From NCBI GenBank assembly GCA_035708905.1, contig DASTFE010000439.1, positions 1 to 6,472 of the forward strand: a stretch of DNA of 6,472 nt, in the 5' to 3' direction. This document shows, in pieces, positions 1 to 5,760 of the stretch; the stretch's first letter is position 1, and each line of letters starts with the position of its first letter. Below the pieces are notes generated by a model. The model was not told where the DNA came from and did no database searches. It saw nothing but the letters and a program-made list of their open reading frames with translations. The translations under genes were made by a program, and so were the position numbers. The stretch is from ZC4RG19 sp035708905. GTDB taxonomy: Bacteria > Actinomycetota > Acidimicrobiia > Acidimicrobiales > VFJN01.

Positions 1-1
1 C

Positions 2-1558
2 GACTTCGACACCAGCGTCACGACGATCCAGAGCGTCATCACCATGTACTCGCTGGTGATGGCCACCCTGATGCTCACCGGCGGCAAGGTCGGCGACATC
101 CTCGGGCGGCGGCGTGCCTTCGCCATCGGGCACGTGATCTACGCCGCCGGCTCTGCGCTCACGGCCGCGTCGTGGAGCGTCGGCTCGCTGCTGGTCGGAT
201 GGTCGTTCCTCGAGGGGATCGGGGCCGCGCTGGTGCTGCCGGCCCTGGTGGCGCTCATCGCCGCCACCTACGAGGGCCGCGACCGCGTCGCCGCGTTCGG
301 CGTCATCGGCGGCGTGTCGGGCATCGGCATCGCGGCCGGCCCGATCGTGGGCGGGTTCTTCACCACGGAGCTGTCGTGGCGCTGGGTGTTCGTCGGCGAG
401 GTCGTCATCGCCGCCGGCATCGTGGCGTCGGTGAGCGTGATCACCGACGCCCCACTGGAGGGGCGGCGGCCGCGGCTCGACTGGGTCGGCTCGGTGCTGT
501 CGACGGCCGGCCTGGCGATGGTGGTGATCGCCGTGCTCCAGGCGAGCAGCTGGGGGTGGGTCCGCCCGAAGAGCTCGCCGGTCGAGCCGTTCGGGTTCGC
601 GCTCACCCCCTTCGTCGTGGTCGGGGGCTTCGCCGTGCTGGCGCTCTTCGCCTCGTGGGAGGACCGCCAGGCCCGGCTCGGCCGCGACCGCCTCGTCGAC
701 CTGGCGCTGTTCCGGGTGCTCGAGCTGCGCGCCGGGCTGGGGTCGTTCCTGGCGCAGAACACCATCCTGCTCGGCATCTTCTTCACGCTGCCCCTGTACC
801 TGCAGATCGTGCTGGGGCTCGATGCGCTCGACACGGGGATCCGCATGCTGCCGATCTCGGCCGCGATGTTCCTCACCTCGGCGAGCGGGCCGAAGCTCGC
901 CGGGTACGTGTCGCCGCGCCGCATCGTCCAGGCCGGCTTCGTGACGCTGGTGATCGCCGGGTTCCTCCTGCTCGAGACCATCGAGCCCGACCTGCGTGGC
1001 CTCGCCTTCGGCTTCGCGCTCACGCTGCTCGGCATCGGCATGGGGCTGGTCGCCTCCCAGCTCGGCAACGTCATCCAGTCCTCGGTCGGTGCCGCTCGCC
1101 GGGGCGAGGCCGGCGGGTTGCAGTACACGGCGCAGCAGCTCGGCTCGTCGCTCGGCACCGCGCTCATCGGCGCCGTCGTCCTCACCGCGCTCGTCGGGGC
1201 GTTCGTGAACGAGATCGAGCAGGACGATCGCGTCGGTGGCGCGGTCACCGAGGAGATCGAGGTCGAGATCGGCAGCGGCGCGAGCTTCGTCGCCGCGGAC
1301 CAGGTCGAACGGCAACTGGCCGAGGCGGGGGTCGACGAGGCGACGACGTCGGCGGTCGTGGAGGGCTACGAGGCGGCGCAGCTCAGCGCGCTGAAGGCCG
1401 GGCTGCTGCTGGCGTCCTTCATCGCCGTCGGCGCCCTCGCCTTCACCCGCCACCTGCCGGCCGAACGGCTCGCGCCCGCGGGCGCCGACCGGGCCTCGGG
1501 CGATGGGGCGTCAGTGGGGCGGCGCGGGCGGCGGCTCGTCCCGCGGGGCGACGGGTGA
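2..1558 (+). CDS. DHA2-family MFS transporter (14-TMS, EmrB/QacA-like), 5'-truncated by window edge
   Basis: Predicted inner-membrane secondary transporter, probably a proton-coupled exporter of small hydrophobic compounds; the substrate cannot be read from sequence. The frame is open from the first full codon (position 2) and reads DFDTSVTTIQSVIT before the first ATG at 44. In DHA2 proteins this segment follows TM1, so the true start is upstream and the ATG at 44 is internal. About 13 hydrophobic segments are visible, matching TM2-TM14. Motif A is seen as GGKVGDILGRRR at about 80-118. A motif-C-like GPIVGG lies at 338-355 within GGVSGIGIAAGPIVGGFF. The segment RGEAGGLQYTAQQLGSSLG at about 1102-1158 matches the family's late Gly-rich region. 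A hydrophilic acidic loop of about 65 residues lies between the last two helices, as is usual in DHA2. The tail is Arg/Gly-rich, and its last 48 bp overlap the opposing gene. Family assignment is firm; drug efflux is inference. Confidence 0.93.
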   Translation, partial: DFDTSVTTIQSVITMYSLVMATLMLTGGKVGDILGRRRAFAIGHVIYAAGSALTAASWSVGSLLVGWSFLEGIGAALVLPALVALIAATYEGRDRVAAFGVIGGVSGIGIAAGPIVGGFFTTELSWRWVFVGEVVIAAGIVASVSVITDAPLEGRRPRLDWVGSVLSTAGLAMVVIAVLQASSWGWVRPKSSPVEPFGFALTPFVVVGGFAVLALFASWEDRQARLGRDRLVDLALFRVLELRAGLGSFLAQNTILLGIFFTLPLYLQIVLGLDALDTGIRMLPISAAMFLTSASGPKLAGYVSPRRIVQAGFVTLVIAGFLLLETIEPDLRGLAFGFALTLLGIGMGLVASQLGNVIQSSVGAARRGEAGGLQYTAQQLGSSLGTALIGAVVLTALVGAFVNEIEQDDRVGGAVTEEIEVEIGSGASFVAADQVERQLAEAGVDEATTSAVVEGYEAAQLSALKAGLLLASFIAVGALAFTRHLPAERLAPAGADRASGDGASVGRRGRRLVPRGDG

Positions 1559-3022
1559 CCGCGGCGCCTGCGGCGTCTCCGGTGTTGCCGGTGGCTCCGT
1601 CGTCTCTCGTGTCACCGGCGGCTCGTCGCCGCCCTGGTCGAGGCGGAACGGCGGGTACTCGTCGGTCATCAGAGCGGCGTAGGCGACCACGCGGTACACC
1701 CAGCGGTTGAGGCCGACGGCCAGGTCGAAGATGCCCCGCGGGTAGCGGCCGACGAAGAGCAGCACGACGGCGGCCACGAGCACCAGCCAGGCCACGAGGC
1801 CGGGACCGCCGGCCGACCAGCCGTCCTCGCCGCCCCACCAGCCGCCGACCAGGCCGCCGCCGATGATGCCGATCACGACGTAGTGGGGGAAGGCGAGCAG
1901 CCACCACTTCACCAGCACGAGCCCGCGCGACAGCGACTCGGGGTAGGCGACGTCGAGCCTGGCCGGGTAGTCGGGATCCGGGCCGAGCGTGAACGGCGGG
2001 TAGCGGTCGGTGGCGAAGCCGCCGAACGAGTAGAACGCCACGCGCCAGGTCCAGCGCAGCACGCCGACGTCGAAGTCGAACAGCGCCCGGGGGTAGCGGC
2101 CGGTGAACAGGATGGCGAACCCGGCGATGACCGTGAGCACGGCGAACGCGATCCACAGCACCACGAGGGCGACGAAGTGGGGGATCAGCAGCAGCCACTT
2201 CACCAGCCACAGCCAGCGGCTGAGCGGCGCGTCGAGTCGGCCCTCGAGCCGCACCGGCTGCGGGCCCGTCACCGGGGGCGCCGGCACGCGGCGGCCCAGG
2301 CCGGTCGCGCCCACCACCAGCAGCGTGGCGCCGACGATCGCCAGCACGGCCGCTCCGACCAGCAGCCCGATGCCCGCCGGCAGCACCCAGTCGGCCTTGA
2401 CGCCGGCCGACGCCTCGACGCCGACACCGGCCGAGCCGTCGGCGTTCATGACGACCACCGTCCACCGGCCCGACTCGAGGTCCCACTCCACGGTCTGGAG
2501 CCCGGGACCGTCCGCGGACGCGACCCAGAAGTCCTCGTCACCGGGTGGCTCCTCCGGTGCGCCGCCGCCCGAGAACCGGTAGGTGACGCGGAACGGGTCG
2601 AGGTCGAGGTCGGTGATCTCGGCGTGGGCGACGTCGTCGAGGTAGCGGGCCACGTCGCGCTGGGGGCCGATGCCGACGAAGACCGGTTCGTCGGTGGTCG
2701 GCCTGGCGGTGAGGCGCACGGTGGCGAGGTCGCCGAGGTCGAGGTCGCGGTCGCCGGCACCGGGCCGGGCACCGAGGTCGATCTCCTCGGAGGTGACGGC
2801 GTGGCTCAACGTCTCGATCCGTCCGGTGTCGCTCGTGAAGTAGCCGTCGGCGTCGCGCTGGGTGGCATGCGCCCACACCAGGACGCCGGCGGCGGCGCCC
2901 AGCACGAGGGCGATCACGACCAGCAGGGCACCGACCACGGTCAGGACGATGCTGCCGACGGGCGGCGAGGACGGGGGCGGCGGGGACGGGGGCGGTGGTG
3001 CGGCGGCCGCGACGTCGGACAT
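1511..3022 (-). CDS. Membrane protein with two tandem DUF4389 units and an extracytoplasmic N-terminal module
   Basis: This is a 503-aa integral membrane protein of unknown function. Residues 1-23 are a Pro/Ser-rich cytoplasmic tail, 25-51 a first helix, and about 52-212 a soluble, presumably external region. That region ends in GRWTVVVMNADGS (185-197), a pattern I recall from actinobacterial membrane proteins. A second helix spans 213-238. Two DUF4389 copies follow at about 257-346 and 354-461. Each contains LSR-x-L-x-LVKW-x-LL, a PH pair, two hydrophobic stretches, GRYPR-x2-FD-x2-VG-x2-RW-x2-RV, and TD-x-YPPF. The C-terminal 40 residues are Pro/Thr/Glu-rich. The start was set at the ATG whose complement is 3020-3022 because AGAGGA lies 7 nt upstream; an in-frame ATG 15 codons earlier lacks such support. 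The gene is divergent from the PfpI-family gene and converges with the MFS gene. DUF4389 has no established biochemical role known to me. Calling the module external is inference from helix placement. Confidence 0.9.
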   Translation of the reverse strand: MSDVAAAAPPPPSPPPPSSPPVGSIVLTVVGALLVVIALVLGAAAGVLVWAHATQRDADGYFTSDTGRIETLSHAVTSEEIDLGARPGAGDRDLDLGDLATVRLTARPTTDEPVFVGIGPQRDVARYLDDVAHAEITDLDLDPFRVTYRFSGGGAPEEPPGDEDFWVASADGPGLQTVEWDLESGRWTVVVMNADGSAGVGVEASAGVKADWVLPAGIGLLVGAAVLAIVGATLLVVGATGLGRRVPAPPVTGPQPVRLEGRLDAPLSRWLWLVKWLLLIPHFVALVVLWIAFAVLTVIAGFAILFTGRYPRALFDFDVGVLRWTWRVAFYSFGGFATDRYPPFTLGPDPDYPARLDVAYPESLSRGLVLVKWWLLAFPHYVVIGIIGGGLVGGWWGGEDGWSAGGPGLVAWLVLVAAVVLLFVGRYPRGIFDLAVGLNRWVYRVVAYAALMTDEYPPFRLDQGGDEPPVTRETTEPPATPETPQAPRSPVAPRDEPPPAPPH

Positions 3023-3029
3023 GGACAGA

Positions 3030-3035
3030 TCCTCT
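3030..3035 (-). promoter_or_regulatory. Ribosome binding site for the DUF4389 gene
   Basis: On the minus strand AGAGGA lies 7 nt before the ATG at 3022. It decides this start over the in-frame ATG at 3067. Confidence 0.7.
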
Positions 3036-3085
3036 CGGAACGTGCGGGTGCCACCACCATGACGCATCCCGGGCGCGGTGGCCAG

Positions 3086-3135
3086 GGTCGAACGTCAGTG
3101 CAGACCGGCTGCGGGTTGGCAGGAACCGTTCGACC
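3086..3135. repeat. Inverted repeat in the 3023-3177 divergent spacer
   Basis: GGTCGAACG (3086-3094) and CGTTCGACC (3127-3135) are exact reverse complements, 32 nt apart. The arms are 41 bp centre to centre, close to four helical turns. The right arm falls inside the spacer of the possible promoter at 3122-3150. It could be a regulator-binding pair for one or both divergent genes. A 9-bp match in a GC-rich spacer of this size is not improbable by chance. Confidence 0.4.
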
Positions 3136-3150
3136 GCTGTCCTTGCGTCT
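3122..3150 (+). promoter_or_regulatory. Possible ECF-type promoter for the PfpI-family gene
   Basis: GGAACC (3122-3127) followed by CGTCT (3146-3150) resembles the GGAAC / CGTC pattern of many extracytoplasmic-function sigma factors. The 18-nt gap after GGAACC is a little long for this class. Transcription would begin about 20 nt before the GTG at 3178. This is a motif match by eye only, in GC-rich sequence where such matches occur by chance. Confidence 0.22.
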
Positions 3151-3164
3151 CGGGCCGCTGGCGC

Positions 3165-3170
3165 GGAAGG
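3165..3170 (+). promoter_or_regulatory. Ribosome binding site selecting the GTG start of the PfpI-family gene
   Basis: GGAAGG sits 7 nt before the GTG at 3178. The frame is open further upstream to 2995, but the DJ-1 fold starts exactly at this GTG, so site and domain boundary agree. Confidence 0.7.
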
Positions 3171-3177
3171 TGGCGCC

Positions 3178-3780
3178 GTGCGCATCGGGCTGCTGCTCTT
3201 CGAGGGCGTCGACCTGCTGGACGTCGGCGGGCCCTACGAGGTGTTCCTCACGGCCTCGCGGCTCGTCGCCCGCGACGGCGGCGAGCCGCCGTTCGAGGTG
3301 GTGACGCTCACGGCCGACGGCGGGCCCGTCACCGCCTACGGCGGGCTGGGCCTGCGGCCCCAGGCGGCGGTCGCGGACAGCGGCCGCCTCGACGTCGTCG
3401 TCGTCCCCGGCACGATCGACGTCGACGCCGCGGTCGGCGACGATCGGCTGCTGGCGGCGGTCGACGGGCTCGCGGGCGCCACCGACCTCACCGCGAGCGT
3501 GTGCACGGGTGCCTTCCTGCTGGCGGCGGCGGGGGTGCTCGACGGCCGGCCGTGGACCACGCACTGGGAGGACGTCGACCTGCTCGCCGAGCGCACCGGC
3601 GCGGGTGGTGCGGTGCGGGACGTGCGCTGGGTCGACGCGGGCGAGGTCGTGACGGCCGGCGGCCTCAGCTCGGGCATCGCCATGGCGCTGCACCTCGTCG
3701 ATCGCCTCGCCGGCCGCGAGCTCGCGGAGCGGACGGCCCGCCAGATCGACTACGACTGGCGGCCCGACCCCGCCCGGTAG
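3178..3780 (+). CDS. DJ-1/PfpI-family protein, isonitrile-hydratase-like subgroup
   Basis: This is a 200-aa, single-domain cytoplasmic protein of the DJ-1/PfpI (class I glutamine-amidotransferase-like) fold. The start is GTG at 3178, with GGAAGG 7 nt upstream; it begins MRIGLLLFEGVDLLDVGGPYEVF, which covers strand 1 and the conserved acidic residue E21. The nucleophile elbow is SVCTGAF with C109 (codon 3502-3504), followed by LDGRPWTTHW (121-130), which resembles the ATTHW segment of isonitrile hydratases. VVTAGGLSSGIAMAL and a terminal RQIDYDW also fit this subgroup. The length suits the stand-alone enzymes, and there is no AraC-type HTH, so it is not a GlxA-like regulator. From memory, characterised isocyanide hydratases have Asp where this protein has E21, so the reaction should not be assumed; it could be a hydratase, a glyoxalase/deglycase-like enzyme, or have another role. 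It diverges from the DUF4389 gene and converges on the ABC gene 41 bp away. Confidence 0.9.
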   Translation: MRIGLLLFEGVDLLDVGGPYEVFLTASRLVARDGGEPPFEVVTLTADGGPVTAYGGLGLRPQAAVADSGRLDVVVVPGTIDVDAAVGDDRLLAAVDGLAGATDLTASVCTGAFLLAAAGVLDGRPWTTHWEDVDLLAERTGAGGAVRDVRWVDAGEVVTAGGLSSGIAMALHLVDRLAGRELAERTARQIDYDWRPDPAR

Positions 3781-3821
3781 GCGGCCACGACGACCGCCGC
3801 CCGGCCGTCACCGCTCGCCGT

Positions 3822-5537
3822 TCACCGCCACCCGGCGCTCGCGGACCGGCGGCAGCGGTGGTGCAGCACCGCCACGGTGGCCCCGCAGAGCACGACCGCC
3901 GAGGCGGCCAGCACGGCCCAGGCCATCACCGGCGAGCCGCTGAACGCGTCCCGGTAGGCGCCCATGGTCGCCACCTGCCGGGTGAGCGGCTCGAGGTCGA
4001 GCACCCGGCCGAGGGCCTCGAACCCCCAGCGGTTGGCCATGAGCCCGCTGATGGACCGGCCGGGCCCCGACATGTCGCCCACCGGCACGACGGCGCCGGC
4101 GAACAGCACCTGCGGGAAGCACAGCATGGGCAGCGCCAGGGTGGCCTGCGACGCGTCGGCCACGGCGGCCGAGGCCAGCAGGCCGAGCGCCAGCGCGGCG
4201 AGCGACTCGACGAGCAGCGTCGCGAACAGGGTCGCGTACACGTCGCCGCCGGCGGCCGGCAGCCGGTCGAGCGCCCGCAGCACACCGAGCAGCCCCGCCG
4301 ACACGAGTGCCAGCACCGGCGTCAGGACCGCCACCTTGGACAGCACATAGGCCCCCACGCCCACGCCGGCGAACCGCTCCCGCCGGAACACCGCCATCTC
4401 GCCCACGATCTGCAGCAGCCCGTAGGTCAGGCCGAAGAAGAACCCGGCGAACGCCATCCAGAAGACCGCCTGGGTGGGCCCGAGCGACCCGGACGCCGGC
4501 GTCTCGAACGCGCCGGGACGGAAGAGGACGGCCATCATGCCGATGACCGCGGCTGGCGACCCGAGCAGGATGGCGAGCGTCAGCCGGTTGCGGACCATCA
4601 CCTCGGCCGACCGCCGCGTGAGCAGCGCCCACTGGCGCACGGCGCCGAGGCGGCGCGGCTCGCTCGCCCACGGCCCGCCGGCCCGGGCGACGGCCACCGG
4701 CCGGTGGCGGGTGCGGAAGCGCTCGGCCCACGCCGCCGGGGAGCCCTCGGCGGCGAGCCGCCGGTAGACGCCCGCCAGGTCGCCGACCTCGAAGTACTGC
4801 CGGGCCTCCTGCGGAGTGCCCGAGAACGCGAGGTGGCCGTCGCGGGCCAGGAACACGACCCGGTCGCAGGCCTCGATGTCGCTGGGGTCGTGGGTGGTGA
4901 CCACCACGGTGACCCCGCGCCGGGCCAGCCGCCGGAGCACACCCAGCACCTCGGCCGACGTGACCGGGTCGAGCCCGGACGTCGGCTCGTCGAGGACGAG
5001 CAGGCGCGGGCGGGCCAGCAGCTCCGCCGCCGTGCTGGCCCGCTTGCGCTGCCCGCCCGACAGCGCGCCCACCCGCACGTCCGCCCGGTCCGCCAGGTCG
5101 AGGTCGCGCAGCGTCGAGTCGACGACCCGCTCGACCTCGGCGGGGGTGGCGCCGGCCGGCAGCCGCAGCCGGGCGGCGTAGCGCAGGCTCCGCCCGAGCG
5201 GCAGCTCGCGGTGGACGATGTCGTCCTGGGGCACGTAGCCGACGGCCGGCGTCGCGTCGGGGCCACCGGTGGCCACCCCGTCGTGCAGCACGGTGCCCTG
5301 TGCCGGCCGTCGCAGCCCCGCCAGGATCTGCAGGAGCGTCGTCTTGCCGGCCCCGCTGCCCCCGGCGAGGGCGACGAGCTCGCCGGGCGCGAGGGACAGC
5401 GAGATGTCGTGCAGGACCCGGCGCCCGCCGAGGCGGTGGCTGACCTCCACGACGTCGACGCTCGTGCCGGACCGCGGCCGCGCCTCGGGATGTCCGACCG
5501 ACCCCCGGCCCGGTTCGATGTCCACGGTCTCGCTCAC
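3822..5537 (-). CDS. ABCG-type ABC half-transporter (ATPase-permease fusion)
   Basis: A 571-aa fused ABC protein that would work as a dimer in the cytoplasmic membrane; the NBD-then-TMD order is that of the ABCG/White type, generally exporters. The start is GTG at 5537 with AGGAGG 5 nt upstream. The ATPase domain covers about 27-250 and all motifs look intact: Walker A GGSGAGKT (59-66), Q-loop Q104 in GYVPQDD, signature LSGGQRKR (159-166), Walker B LLVLDEP (179-185), D-loop SGLD, and switch H216. The linker (about 251-300) leads to an ABC2-type membrane domain of about six helices (319-339, then segments to about 560), with EMAVFRRER between TM2 and TM3 as in ABCG proteins. No FHA domain is present, unlike some mycobacterial relatives. 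Substrate is unknown. It is divergent from the LPXTG-type protein gene across 223 bp, which could mean shared control, and convergent with the PfpI-family gene. Confidence 0.93.
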   Translation of the reverse strand: MSETVDIEPGRGSVGHPEARPRSGTSVDVVEVSHRLGGRRVLHDISLSLAPGELVALAGGSGAGKTTLLQILAGLRRPAQGTVLHDGVATGGPDATPAVGYVPQDDIVHRELPLGRSLRYAARLRLPAGATPAEVERVVDSTLRDLDLADRADVRVGALSGGQRKRASTAAELLARPRLLVLDEPTSGLDPVTSAEVLGVLRRLARRGVTVVVTTHDPSDIEACDRVVFLARDGHLAFSGTPQEARQYFEVGDLAGVYRRLAAEGSPAAWAERFRTRHRPVAVARAGGPWASEPRRLGAVRQWALLTRRSAEVMVRNRLTLAILLGSPAAVIGMMAVLFRPGAFETPASGSLGPTQAVFWMAFAGFFFGLTYGLLQIVGEMAVFRRERFAGVGVGAYVLSKVAVLTPVLALVSAGLLGVLRALDRLPAAGGDVYATLFATLLVESLAALALGLLASAAVADASQATLALPMLCFPQVLFAGAVVPVGDMSGPGRSISGLMANRWGFEALGRVLDLEPLTRQVATMGAYRDAFSGSPVMAWAVLAASAVVLCGATVAVLHHRCRRSASAGWR

Positions 5538-5542
5538 GAACT

Positions 5543-5548
5543 CCTCCT
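5543..5548 (-). promoter_or_regulatory. Strong ribosome binding site for the ABC transporter (GTG start)
   Basis: On the minus strand a perfect AGGAGG lies 5 nt before the GTG at 5537. The frame continues open for 124 codons upstream, but that extension is low-complexity, has no domain, and would run through most of the spacer to the next gene and into that gene's own 5' end. Confidence 0.85.
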
Positions 5549-5585
5549 CGGGCTGTCCGTCCGTCGATGGCAGGATGCGCCGCCA

Positions 5586-5633
5586 CCGCCGTCTGTACGT
5601 GGAGGCGGGCGGGAGGGTTCGTGGAGACGGCGG
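5586..5633. repeat. Inverted repeat in the ABC/LPXTG spacer (left)
   Basis: CCGCCGTCT (5586-5594) and AGACGGCGG (5625-5633) are exact reverse complements with a 30-nt gap. It lies about 50 nt upstream of the ABC start, where it could be a leader hairpin or an operator. A 9-bp match in 223 bp of GC-rich DNA is expected fairly often by chance, so support is weak. Confidence 0.3.
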
Positions 5634-5644
5634 ATCCTGGCGGA

Positions 5645-5685
5645 GATCGCCGCGACCCGTACCCCTCGGTGGCCTCGCGGCGATC
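5645..5685. repeat. 11-bp perfect inverted repeat (hairpin or operator) in the ABC/LPXTG spacer
   Basis: GATCGCCGCGA (5645-5655) and TCGCGGCGATC (5675-5685) are exact reverse complements around a 19-nt gap. The gap itself contains ACC-CCTC-GGT (5661-5670), allowing a small apical stem. It ends 75 nt before the ATG of the LPXTG-type gene and begins 107 nt before the ABC start. It could be a leader-RNA hairpin of either gene or a binding site for a dimeric regulator shared by both. There is no U-tract, so it is not an ordinary terminator. No known riboswitch class was recognised here. Confidence 0.55.
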
Positions 5686-5692
5686 ACGACCC

Positions 5693-5709
5693 GTCCGGAC
5701 GAATCGGAC
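5693..5709. repeat. Short CGGAC repeat cluster upstream of the LPXTG-type gene
   Basis: GTCCGGAC (5693-5700) is a perfect 8-bp palindrome, followed after GAAT by a further CGGAC (5705-5709). This gives two CGGAC copies 9 bp apart and an overlapping GTCCG-N7-CGGAC inverted repeat. It may be an operator or promoter-proximal site about 50-70 nt before the ATG. Function is inference only. Confidence 0.3.
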
Positions 5710-5743
5710 AGCTGGGTTTCACAGCGGGCGACGAGGCCCCGAG

Positions 5744-5752
5744 AAAGGTGGG
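5744..5752 (+). promoter_or_regulatory. Ribosome binding site for the LPXTG-type gene
   Basis: AAAGGTGGG lies just before a 8-9 nt gap to the ATG at 5761. It supports this start, which also gives a proper signal peptide; the frame is open further upstream to 5269, but only antisense to the ABC gene. Confidence 0.65.
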
Positions 5753-5760
5753 AATCGAAC

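Noticed and set aside
268..1248. A 326-codon minus-strand frame opposite the MFS gene.
   Set aside because: Ser/Thr/Pro-rich composition and full antisense overlap with a well-supported transporter indicate a shadow.
3116..3144. TTGGCA as a -35 box of a housekeeping promoter.
   Set aside because: No acceptable -10 hexamer follows at about 17 nt.
3780..3801. GGCGGC/GCCGCC hairpin between the convergent PfpI and ABC ends as a terminator.
   Set aside because: The stem is only 6 bp with a 10-nt loop and no U-tract on either strand; such matches are common at this GC.
3808..5586. A 592-codon minus-strand frame over the ABC gene.
   Set aside because: It is the neighbouring phase of the ABC coding sequence, Arg/Ala/Gly-rich, with none of the ABC motifs.
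5640..5760. Leader upstream of the LPXTG-type gene as a c-di-AMP or other riboswitch.
   Set aside because: A hairpin is present, but I could not place the conserved core of any class I know; left as an unassigned inverted repeat.
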